Assembly: GCA_021817915.1 (NCBI GenBank)
Contig: JAKAFV010000025.1
Span: 1 to 6,634, forward strand
Direction: 5' to 3'
Length of the DNA: 6,634 nucleotides
Source: a bacterium
GTDB lineage: Bacteria > Patescibacteriota > Minisyncoccia > UBA6257 > UBA9933
The notes under the pieces were generated by a model. That model saw only the letters and a list, made by a program, of their open reading frames with translations, had not been told where the DNA came from and searched no databases. The position numbers and the translations under genes were made by a program. Below are positions 1 to 5,654 of the stretch, piece by piece; the first letter of the stretch is position 1; every line of letters begins with the position of its first letter.

Positions 1-555
1 GCTCGAACATTCGCCCTGCTCGCGGCCGCTTCAAATAGCGGAAACATTTTAATAAAAAATTGCGAGCCGAAGCACTTGGAAGCGTTGCGGGTTTTGTTTG
101 ATAAAATAGGCGTAAATTTCGCATTGAGCAAAAATAGCGTTTTAGTTAAGCCGTCGAAAAAGCTTTTAGCTTGCGAAATTACAACGCATGAATATCCCGG
201 GTTTGCGACAGATTTGCAATCGGCTTATACTGTTTTGATGACTCAGGCTCATGGTTTGAGCTTGATTCATGAAACGATTTATGACCGCCGTCTGCTTTTT
301 GCCGATATGCTAACGCAAATGGGCGCGAATATCATTATGGCTGACCCGCATAGAGTTATTGTAAGCGGCCCTTCAAAACTGCATGGAAGAAAATTGGTAA
401 GCCCTGATTTGCGCGCCGGGATGGCATTGATAATCGCGGCTTTGATAGCGCAGGGCAAAACGGAAATAGATAATATTTATCAGATAGACAGAGGATACGA
501 AAAGTTGGAAGAAAGGCTAAGGTTGCTCGGCGCTGACATAAAGAGGGCAGAATAA
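1..555 (+). CDS. murA: UDP-N-acetylglucosamine 1-carboxyvinyltransferase, C-terminal part (5' end outside window)
   Basis: MurA transfers enolpyruvate from PEP to UDP-GlcNAc, the first committed cytoplasmic step of peptidoglycan synthesis. The reading frame is open from base 1, so about 184 residues are visible of a protein that is usually about 420 aa. Visible family motifs are YPGFATDLQ (its Asp, codon 211-213, corresponds to the catalytic Asp305 of E. coli MurA), HETIYDRR, DLRAGMAL, and IDRGYEKLEE near the C-terminus. The Arg residues in the last two match those that contact PEP and substrate in characterised MurA enzymes. The N-terminal half with the PEP-binding Cys/Asp loop lies outside the window, so whether this is the Cys or the fosfomycin-resistant Asp type cannot be seen. 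The gene is followed directly by palindromic repeat A and then mreB, another cell-envelope gene. I am confident of the family. The EPSP synthase AroA is related in fold but lacks these motifs. Confidence 0.95.
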   Translation, partial: ARTFALLAAASNSGNILIKNCEPKHLEALRVLFDKIGVNFALSKNSVLVKPSKKLLACEITTHEYPGFATDLQSAYTVLMTQAHGLSLIHETIYDRRLLFADMLTQMGANIIMADPHRVIVSGPSKLHGRKLVSPDLRAGMALIIAALIAQGKTEIDNIYQIDRGYEKLEERLRLLGADIKRAE

Positions 556-557
556 AT

Positions 558-654
558 AATTTTCAATTATCAATTTACAATTATCAATCAATTTTCAATA
601 AAATAAATTTTCAAACGTTTGAAAATTGGTCATTGAAAATTGGAATTTTAATTT
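558..654. repeat. Intergenic palindromic repeat, copy A (3' arm shortened)
   Basis: This very AT-rich stretch is built from degenerate CAATTWTC-like words around a perfect 22-bp palindrome at 606-627 (core TTTTCAAACGTTTGAAAA). The left arm runs 558-616. Its first 34 bases (558-591) are an exact reverse complement of 4158-4191 in copy C, and they match 1662-1695 in copy B with one difference. The right arm is only about 38 nt and runs up to the mreB start codon, so this copy looks truncated compared with B and C. It fills the whole murA-mreB gap. No Shine-Dalgarno sequence or convincing promoter is visible in it. Confidence 0.85.
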
Positions 655-1662
655 ATGTTCACCAGAAAAATAGGCATAGACTTAGGCACGACCGCGACAA
701 TTGTTTTTGTGCCAGGCAGGGGATTTGTGGTTAATGAACCGACAATAGTCGCTTTGAGCTTGCCCGATAATACTGTTTTGGCAGTCGGCAAAGAAGCCAA
801 GGAAATGGTAGGAAGAACGCCCGCGGATATTGTTCCTTACAGGCCTCTTCGCGAGGGAGTTATCGCCGATTATTACATTACAAAGGCGATGCTTAAATAT
901 TTTATTTCCAAAGCTGTCGGCTATTTTAATATTTTAAAGCCGGATGTTGTAATTTCCGTTCCAGCTGGGATAACCCAAACTGAACGCCGGGCCGTTATTA
1001 ACGCCGCGAAAGAGGCTGGCGCTAAAGACGCGCATGTTGTCCGCGAGCCCATTTTAGCGGCTCTGGGAGCTGATATTCCGATAAATTCTTCTTCGGGAAA
1101 TATGATTATAAATATCGGCGGAGGAACATCGGAAGTTGCCGTAGTGGCTTTGGGCGGAATAGTCTCTTGGGCATCGTTGAGAGTCGCTGGAAATAAATTT
1201 GATCAGGCGATTATGGATTATGTTAAGAAAAAATATTCAATCGCTATTGGCGAACAAACAGCTGAAACTATAAAAATAGAAATCGGCTCGGCATTGCCCT
1301 CAAGGCAAAAATTGGAATTTTCGGCGCGGGGCAGAGACTTGAATTCCGGTTTGCCGAGAAATTTAACCGTTAATTCAAATGAAATCGCTGAAGCGTTAAA
1401 CCCTTATCTGATGGATATCGCCGCGGCAATTCAAAACGTCTTTAATGAAACTCCGCCGGAATTGGTTGCGGATGTAATGGAAAAAGGAATGATTCTTTCG
1501 GGAGGCGGAGCGCAATTGGCGCACTTGCCGGAATTTTTCAAAGGAATCTTGGGAGTAAATGCTTATGTCGCGGAAGAGCCTCTTTTCTGCGTTGCCAAAG
1601 GCGCGGGATTAATTCTTACGCATTTGGATATCTACAAGAGAACACTTTTAGATAAAAGATAA
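655..1662 (+). CDS. mreB: Rod shape-determining protein MreB (bacterial actin)
   Basis: MreB is an actin-family ATPase that polymerises under the inner membrane and guides the lateral cell-wall synthesis machinery. The length of 335 aa is normal. Motifs in order: phosphate-1 loop GIDLGTT (residues 7-13), NEPTIVAL (27-34), PLREGVIADY (64-73), PDVVISVPAGIT (96-107), REPILAALGA (130-139), phosphate-2 loop NIGGGTSEVAV (153-163) and adenosine-motif ILSGGGAQL (280-288). The phosphate-2 loop is odd: it begins with Asn153 (AAT at 1111-1113) where MreB and the actin superfamily normally have Asp, a residue involved in Mg and water coordination. In the phosphate-1 segment TTATIV replaces the usual TANTLV. 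The N-terminus is short, with no obvious amphipathic helix beyond MFTRK. ATG 655 follows repeat A without a Shine-Dalgarno sequence and is the only start compatible with the family N-terminus. Neighbouring murA fits a cell-wall role. MreC, MreD and RodA are not in the window. Confidence 0.95.
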   Translation: MFTRKIGIDLGTTATIVFVPGRGFVVNEPTIVALSLPDNTVLAVGKEAKEMVGRTPADIVPYRPLREGVIADYYITKAMLKYFISKAVGYFNILKPDVVISVPAGITQTERRAVINAAKEAGAKDAHVVREPILAALGADIPINSSSGNMIINIGGGTSEVAVVALGGIVSWASLRVAGNKFDQAIMDYVKKKYSIAIGEQTAETIKIEIGSALPSRQKLEFSARGRDLNSGLPRNLTVNSNEIAEALNPYLMDIAAAIQNVFNETPPELVADVMEKGMILSGGGAQLAHLPEFFKGILGVNAYVAEEPLFCVAKGAGLILTHLDIYKRTLLDKR

Positions 1663-1778
1663 ATTTTCAATTATCAATTTACAATTTTCAATCAATAAAC
1701 TAATTTATCAATTTTCAAACGTTTGAAAATTAAATCATTGAAAATTCATTGATAATTGGCCATTGGAAATTGAAAATT
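1662..1778. repeat. Intergenic palindromic repeat, copy B (full length)
   Basis: This element of about 117 bp is symmetric around a perfect 22-bp palindrome (1710-1731), with arms of 59 and 58 nt. The left arm resembles the reverse complement of the right arm along its whole length, so a transcript could fold into one long imperfect hairpin. The left end overlaps the mreB stop codon (1660-1662) and the right end stops 10 nt before the holB-like start. It has the same orientation as copy A and is opposite to copy C. It shares size and symmetry with copy C (116 bp), which suggests a defined element and not random AT-rich spacer. Confidence 0.85.
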
Positions 1779-1788
1779 ACCGACTTTT

Positions 1789-2421
1789 ATGACTGGGGAA
1801 TATAACGATTTAGAAAATAGTTTTAGAGAATTTATTAAGAAAGATAGGCTTTCTCACGCTTATCTTTTTTTTGGCGCCGGAAAAGAGGCGTCAATTTTTG
1901 GCAGGTCGCTGGCTAATTTTTTGGAAAAAGAAAAATTTGAAGAGCCGAAGGAATTTTTGAGCGAACTTTTGATTATTTCTCCAGACGAGAAAGGAGTTAT
2001 AGGTATTGACAAAATTAAGAATATAATGTATTATCTCTGGCAGAAACCAATAGCCTCTTTAAGGAGGGTTGTAATCGTTCAAAACGCTCAAACCCTTACT
2101 ATTGAAGCGCAAAATGCCGCGTTAAAAATAGTCGAGGAGCCGCCCGAACGGGGCTTAATAATCTTTTTGGCGAATAGCGCCGAAGATTTGCTTCCGACTT
2201 TGAATTCGCGTCTGCAAAAAATTTATTTCCCCGAGACTTCAAAAAAATCCGAAGCCGGAGAGATGGAAGATGAAACCGACGAATTTTTCAGGAAAGCAAT
2301 CGCTAATTTAATGAAAGATCCTGTAAAAAATTCTGCCAGGTTGAAAGAAGTTTTAAGGCGGCTGGTTTTGGTGAAACAGTTTAATCTTAATAAAAGATTA
2401 CAATTAAGGAGTTTAGAATAA
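1789..2421 (+). CDS. holB: DNA polymerase III clamp-loader delta'-like subunit, short form
   Basis: This AAA+-fold protein of the DnaX/HolB group probably serves as the delta' subunit of the clamp loader, which opens the beta clamp during replication. Visible segments are SHAYLFFGAGKEAS (22-35, P-loop position), GIDKIKNI (72-79), RRVVIVQNAQTLTIEAQNAA (92-111, Walker B region), LKIVEEPPE (112-120) and LLPTLNSRLQKIYF (134-147, sensor/SRC region). The P-loop lacks the GxxGxGKT pattern and Walker B lacks acidic residues, as expected for the non-hydrolysing delta' and not for tau/gamma. SRC is changed to SRL. The protein has no cysteine at all, so the zinc module common in this family is absent. 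At 210 aa it is much shorter than E. coli delta' (334 aa) and has a short charged linker (150-165) and a small helical tail where the collar domain would be. No Shine-Dalgarno precedes ATG 1789. The next gene starts 16 nt downstream. The family is clear; the exact subunit role is inferred. Confidence 0.8.
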   Translation: MTGEYNDLENSFREFIKKDRLSHAYLFFGAGKEASIFGRSLANFLEKEKFEEPKEFLSELLIISPDEKGVIGIDKIKNIMYYLWQKPIASLRRVVIVQNAQTLTIEAQNAALKIVEEPPERGLIIFLANSAEDLLPTLNSRLQKIYFPETSKKSEAGEMEDETDEFFRKAIANLMKDPVKNSARLKEVLRRLVLVKQFNLNKRLQLRSLE

Positions 2422-2437
2422 TAATTAAAATAAAAAC

Positions 2438-3520
2438 ATGGACAGCAAAGGTTTTGGTTTTTTAGCAATAATAATAGTTTGGGGCGGGCTTTTTTATCTG
2501 TATTCTATTAGCCCCGCGGCTCCGGCCGTTTCCGCGGGCAGCGGGAGTTTTTCGACTGCCACAGCTTCGGCTTTTAGCGGGGTTTTTAGCGGTAATGGCG
2601 GTTCAGACGAGCCGTTTGGTTTTATCGATGAAAAAGGAAATTTTCAAAAATCACAAATGCATTTTGACAAGGCGGTTGGCGTTTCTCAAATAGAATTTTC
2701 TTCGTCAGACTCGTCTTTAATGTTTGCCGTTTCAAACAGCGGGCTTTTTGCCAGCAAAGACGCGGGCTTGAATTGGTATTCTTTTTCCGACATTGAACAT
2801 AAATTAAATTCAGATACCGCGGTTTATAAAATTTTATTCAATCCGGAAAATAAAAATCAATCTTTTATTTCAGTTTTTTCAAACGGCAAGGGAACAGTTT
2901 ATAAAAGCGATAATAATTTTTTCTCCGTGGAAAAATTGATTGAGTTTGACAGCGAAGGAGCTTATGATTTTGATATTAAAAACGGCAATTTGTATTTAGG
3001 GCTTTCAAACGGCAAATTAATAGCTTATTCCCTTGATAGGAATGAAAGCAGGATTTTAACGTCTTTTTCTTCGCCGATCACGGGCTTAAAAATTCCGTCA
3101 AACGGCAATTTAATTTATCTAACTTTAAAGTCAGGCGGATTATATTTAAGCTATGACGGAGGTTTGTCTTTTTCCAGGCTTCAATCTTTAGACAGCTATA
3201 AGGGCGCGAATAAAATTAACGGATTTTTCGTTTCGCCGTATGACAATTTTTCTATTTATACCGCTACCGGCTACGGTTTAATGCATTCTTCTGATGCCGG
3301 AGCCACTTGGAAAATTTTTAAATCTTTGCCTTCGGAAACCGCGAGCGTTTCTTCGGTGGCGTTAAACGGTAAGGGCGAAATTTTTACGGCTTCAAACGGG
3401 AAAATTTATAAGAGCCGGGATAACGGCCAAAATTGGCAAATAATTGAAACGAGCCTTGGAATTCAAATATCAACTATGGTTTTTAGCGGAGAAAGGGTTA
3501 TAATAGGAGCGGGGAATTAA
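2438..3520 (+). CDS. Membrane-anchored or secreted Asp-box (BNR/Ycf48-like) beta-propeller protein
   Basis: The 360 residues begin with a hydrophobic helix (about 6-24, GFGFLAIIIVWGGLFYLY) that acts as a signal peptide or uncleaved anchor. No lipobox Cys follows, and AVSA at 30-33 could be a cleavage site. A low-complexity Ser/Gly/Ala linker runs to about residue 57. The rest is repeats with Asp-box motifs of the form SxDxGxx(W/F): 106-113 SKDAGLNW, 238-245 SYDGGLSF, 284-291 SSDAGATW and 326-333 SRDNGQNW, plus a degenerate copy near 157 (SDNNFFSV). This pattern is typical of six- or seven-bladed propellers such as sialidase BNR domains, sortilin and the photosystem assembly factor Ycf48. Sialidase catalytic residues are not evident, so I do not call an enzyme. 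A scaffold or ligand-binding role outside the cytoplasmic membrane is inferred. It lies 16 nt after the holB-like gene and 9 nt before frr, so it is probably co-transcribed with both. No Shine-Dalgarno is seen. Confidence 0.75.
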   Translation: MDSKGFGFLAIIIVWGGLFYLYSISPAAPAVSAGSGSFSTATASAFSGVFSGNGGSDEPFGFIDEKGNFQKSQMHFDKAVGVSQIEFSSSDSSLMFAVSNSGLFASKDAGLNWYSFSDIEHKLNSDTAVYKILFNPENKNQSFISVFSNGKGTVYKSDNNFFSVEKLIEFDSEGAYDFDIKNGNLYLGLSNGKLIAYSLDRNESRILTSFSSPITGLKIPSNGNLIYLTLKSGGLYLSYDGGLSFSRLQSLDSYKGANKINGFFVSPYDNFSIYTATGYGLMHSSDAGATWKIFKSLPSETASVSSVALNGKGEIFTASNGKIYKSRDNGQNWQIIETSLGIQISTMVFSGERVIIGAGN

Positions 3521-3529
3521 CCCTAATCT

Positions 3530-4069
3530 ATGGGTAACTTAGAACAAAAAATAAAACAGGCCTTGGATTATTTCAAAGACCAGCTTTCTTCTATTCGCGG
3601 AGGCAGGCCCAATGCTAAGCTTGTGGAAGACATTTCAATTGAATATTTCGGGCAGAGATTGCCCATTAAACAATTGGGCTCTATTAATATGGTTCCTCCG
3701 CGTGAAATTCAGATTTCGGTTTGGGATAAAAACGCCGCTTCGGCTGTGTTAAAAGCAATCGAAGCTTCCAATTTGAATGTCGGTGTTAGTCTGGACGGAA
3801 ATATTATAAGAGTTAATCTTCCGCCGCTTTCAGGCGAACGCCGGATAGAGCTTACAAAGCTTGCGAAAAAAGAAACGGAAGACGCGAAAATAAAAATTCG
3901 CGGTTTGCGCGATGACGAAAATAAAGAAATAAGCGGGCGGTTTGACGCTAAGGAAATCGGCGAAGATGAAAAGTTTAAATTGAAAGAAAAAGTCCAAGGG
4001 ATTGTTGATAAAGCAAACGAGGAAATTGAAAATATTTTGAATGCTAAGATAAAAGAGATCGAGGAATAA
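3530..4069 (+). CDS. frr: Ribosome recycling factor
   Basis: RRF works with EF-G in the cytoplasm to split the post-termination ribosome into subunits. The 179 aa are slightly below the usual 185. Domain I (three-helix bundle) is formed by about residues 1-30 and 105-179, and domain II by about 31-104. Signature segments are SSIRGGRPNAKLVEDISIEY (20-39), LPIKQLGSINMVPPREIQI (44-62), NLPPLSGERRIELTKLAKK (96-114), KIRGLRDDENKE (122-133) and EDEKFKLKEKVQ (145-156). The usual RTGRA near residue 23 is RGGRP here. The Arg matching E. coli Arg132, essential for RRF function, appears kept in GLRDD, while the following Arg is Asp. ATG 3530 is 9 nt after the previous stop. An AGGAG at 3505-3509 is about 20 nt upstream, too far for a normal Shine-Dalgarno. 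Repeat C begins just after the stop codon. Confidence 0.96.
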   Translation: MGNLEQKIKQALDYFKDQLSSIRGGRPNAKLVEDISIEYFGQRLPIKQLGSINMVPPREIQISVWDKNAASAVLKAIEASNLNVGVSLDGNIIRVNLPPLSGERRIELTKLAKKETEDAKIKIRGLRDDENKEISGRFDAKEIGEDEKFKLKEKVQGIVDKANEEIENILNAKIKEIEE

Positions 4070-4075
4070 TAAATA

Positions 4076-4191
4076 AATTACCAATTCTCAATAACCAATT
4101 TTCAATAAATTTTCAATGATTTAATTTTTAAACGTTTGAAAATTGATAAATTGATACTTGATTGATAATTGTAAATTGATAATTGAAAATT
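4076..4191. repeat. Intergenic palindromic repeat, copy C (full length, inverted)
   Basis: This 116-bp element has two 58-nt arms around a 22-bp palindrome (4123-4144) with one mismatch (T at 4129 where A and B have C). By hand alignment the left arm agrees with the reverse complement of the right arm at about 43 of 58 positions. The right arm is the one that matches the left arms of A and B: 4158-4191 is the exact reverse complement of 558-591. The element is therefore inserted in the opposite direction. It fills the frr-rseP gap and ends 1 nt before the rseP ATG, so it supplies the entire 5' leader of rseP, with no Shine-Dalgarno. Confidence 0.85.
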
Positions 4192-4192
4192 A

Positions 4193-5650
4193 ATGTTTCT
4201 AGGCATTATATTTGTAATAATTTTTCTTTCGGTTTTGATTTTAGTTCATGAAATCGGGCATTTTTTGACCGCGAAAAAATTCGGGCTTTTGGTTGAGGAA
4301 TTCGGGTTCGGCCTTCCGCCCAGGCTTTGGGGCAAGAAAATAGGCGAAACGATTTACAGCATAAACGCTTTGCCTTTCGGCGGGTTTGTTAAAATTTACG
4401 GCGAAAATCAATCCGAAAATATTGAATCCGAAATTAATCCGAATGAATCCGAAAAGCATCCAAATATAGTAGAACCTGAACTTTCATATAAATTAACCGG
4501 TTTGTTTTTAAGAATTCATAAAGAACATGGCAGATATTATCGTGAGAAACAATATGGAGATATCTTAGAAGCTCATTTAAAAAATGAAGGTATAAACTAT
4601 AAACGCGAAGTGCCAATTTCATTGGAGAACAAATATTCAAATTTTGTTGATTTTATCATTGAAGATAAAATCATTATAGAGCTTAAGAGTAAGCCATTTA
4701 TTGTAAAATCGGATTATTTTCAAACAAGAAGGTATTTAAACTCTGCAGGTATGGAGTTGGGATTAATTGTTAATTTTCGGGAACGAATTTTAAAACCTAA
4801 ACGCATTTTAAATCCTAAAGATAATAGTTTTATTCGGATTGCTTCGGATATTTCGGATATCGTTTCGGATAATAGGAGTTTTAGTTCGCTTTTTATCTGG
4901 AAACGAATGGTAGTTATTGTCGCGGGCGTGGTAATGAATTTTTTGTTCGGCTGGCTGGTAATTTCAGCAATACTTTCAATGGGCGTTCCGCAAAGCGTCG
5001 TTATCACGGAAGTTTTCAAAGGCGCTCCGGCGGAAACTGCCGGGTTAAAAGCAGGCGACGCGATATTGGGAATGTCGGCAAACGATTTTATTAAATTCAC
5101 GAATGATAATAAGGGTAAAGAAATAACAATTAAAGTTGAACGCGACGGAGTTGAAAAAGAAATTAAGGCGACGCCGAGATTAAATCCGCCCGCGGGCGAA
5201 GGAGCTTTAGGGATAGGCTTGCTTGAATCGGGCGCGCCGAGCCAGAATTTTTTTCTCGCTATTTGGGACGGGCTGAAAATGTCGGTTGAAATAGTTAAAT
5301 TAATTTTCGTTTCATTGTTTAATCTTATTGCTGGAGTTTTTACGGGAAATAGAGTTAGTCTTGAACAAGTGAGCGGGCCTGTTGGAATTGTAAAAATAAC
5401 CGCGCAGGCAAGCGGTTTGGGATTGGCTTATTTGCTTCAGCTTTTGGCGCTAATTTCTTTTAACTTGGCGGTCATAAACATTTTTCCTTTTCCGGCGTTA
5501 GACGGAGGCAGATTGCTTTTCTTATTGATTGAAAAAATAAAAGGCTCGCCCTTGCCGGCGAAGTTTGAAAACTACACCAACGCCGCGGGAATGGCGTTAT
5601 TGCTACTTTTAATGGTTCTGATTACAATTAGAGATATAATAAGATTTTAA
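4193..5650 (+). CDS. rseP: RseP-type site-2 zinc metalloprotease interrupted by an in-frame GxxExxY nuclease-like domain
   Basis: RseP is an intramembrane zinc protease that cuts transmembrane segments of anti-sigma factors and leftover signal peptides. Residues 1-72 hold membrane helix 1 with the zinc site HEIGH (19-23) and the membrane-associated strand PFGGFVKIYGE. Helix 2 follows at about 238-260 (MVVIVAGVVMNFLFGW), then one PDZ domain (about 266-332), helix 3 (about 362-384), and helix 4 with NLAVINIFPFPALDGGR (424-440; Asp437 is the third zinc ligand), and a last helix (466-480). Without residues 73-225 the protein would be about 332 aa, normal for the family. The extra 153 residues are a separate domain described in its own entry. 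They fall between FVKIYGE and RSFSSLFIWKR, which in RseP topology is the cytoplasmic loop, so both domains could fold. The protease residues are all present. Whether the full 485-aa chain is active is unknown. ATG 4193 is preceded by repeat C without a Shine-Dalgarno. DUF5680 follows 4 nt after the stop. Confidence 0.93.
   Translation: MFLGIIFVIIFLSVLILVHEIGHFLTAKKFGLLVEEFGFGLPPRLWGKKIGETIYSINALPFGGFVKIYGENQSENIESEINPNESEKHPNIVEPELSYKLTGLFLRIHKEHGRYYREKQYGDILEAHLKNEGINYKREVPISLENKYSNFVDFIIEDKIIIELKSKPFIVKSDYFQTRRYLNSAGMELGLIVNFRERILKPKRILNPKDNSFIRIASDISDIVSDNRSFSSLFIWKRMVVIVAGVVMNFLFGWLVISAILSMGVPQSVVITEVFKGAPAETAGLKAGDAILGMSANDFIKFTNDNKGKEITIKVERDGVEKEIKATPRLNPPAGEGALGIGLLESGAPSQNFFLAIWDGLKMSVEIVKLIFVSLFNLIAGVFTGNRVSLEQVSGPVGIVKITAQASGLGLAYLLQLLALISFNLAVINIFPFPALDGGRLLFLLIEKIKGSPLPAKFENYTNAAGMALLLLLMVLITIRDIIRF
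4411..4453 (+). repeat. Left inverted-repeat arm of the rseP insert (4x ATCCGAA)
   Basis: Four exact copies of ATCCGAA start at 4411, 4426, 4437 and 4447. They can pair in nested order with the four TTCGGAT copies at 4833-4870. The inner part, 4437-4453, pairs with 4833-4849 over two runs of 7-8 bp separated by a 2-nt mismatch. In protein the arm reads as a Ser/Glu/Asn-rich linker (SENIESEINPNESE). Confidence 0.85.
4833..4870 (+). repeat. Right inverted-repeat arm of the rseP insert (4x TTCGGAT)
   Basis: Four exact copies of TTCGGAT start at 4833, 4843, 4852 and 4864. Their spacings from the inside out (10, 9, 12) nearly mirror those of the left arm (10, 11, 15), so the two arms could form one interrupted stem closing a loop of about 380 nt. 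In protein the arm reads as an Ile/Ser/Asp linker (FIRIASDISDIVSD) and leads straight back into normal RseP sequence at RSFSSLFIWKR. Confidence 0.85.
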
Positions 5651-5654
5651 ATAT

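Larger units (their letters stand above)
4411..4870 (+). mobile_element. Stem-bounded intervening element encoding a GxxExxY (PD-(D/E)XK) domain inside rseP
   Basis: The roughly 460-bp segment encodes rseP residues 73-225. Its core (about 95-207) resembles GxxExxY proteins (PDDEXK_3 group): ELSYKLTGLFLRIHKEHG, YREKQYGDILEAHLK, EVPIS, VDFIIEDKIIIELKSK, QTRRYLNSAGMELGLIVNF. The putative nuclease residues Asp153, Glu163 and Lys165 (D...ELK) and a conserved Gln177 are present. The motif naming the family reads YxxExxY here (Tyr115, Glu118, Tyr121). No start codon precedes the domain: the first in-frame Met inside is residue 187, and standalone family members normally begin just before the ELSYK-like segment. 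It is therefore made only as part of RseP. GC is about 29% by hand count (122 of 420 bases, 4441-4860), against about 43-58% in nearby rseP blocks. Four ATCCGAA and four TTCGGAT words bound it as inverted ends. Family membership is from memory of motifs; the mobile nature is inferred. Confidence 0.75.

Noticed and set aside
2223..2468. 81-residue minus-strand frame across the holB-like and propeller gene junction
   Set aside because: It is antisense to two real genes, has low-complexity Phe/Asn/Ser-rich sequence and shows no recognisable domain.
3505..3509. AGGAG as the frr ribosome binding site
   Set aside because: It lies about 20 nt before the ATG and inside the previous gene, too far for normal Shine-Dalgarno pairing.
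3830..4084. 84-residue minus-strand frame inside frr
   Set aside because: Its Phe-rich translation is simply the complement of Lys/Glu-rich helical codons of frr.
4142..4183. Promoter boxes (TTGATA, GATAAT) in repeat C upstream of rseP
   Set aside because: Such words arise repeatedly from the repeat's own composition, and the spacings I found (14, 15 and 21 nt) do not fit a sigma70 promoter.
558..4191. CRISPR array made of the AT-rich repeats
   Set aside because: The three copies are more than 1 kb apart, are palindromes of about 116 bp, occur in both directions and have genes between them; there are no regular spacers and no cas genes.
4241..4640. Two minus-strand frames (4241-4459 and 4434-4640) in the first part of rseP and the left part of the insert
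   Set aside because: They are antisense to HEIGH-containing RseP sequence and to the GxxExxY domain, and show no motif of their own.
4411..4870. Intein or group I/II intron as explanation of the rseP insert
   Set aside because: There is no Cys/Ser start or His-Asn end typical of inteins, no LAGLIDADG or reverse transcriptase, and at 460 bp, in frame, with simple complementary ends, nothing suggests a ribozyme core.
4720..5100. 126-residue open frame on the minus strand inside rseP
   Set aside because: It lies antisense to the well-supported rseP PDZ, helix 2 and insert regions. Its translation shows no family motif, and it depends on codon bias of the coding strand.
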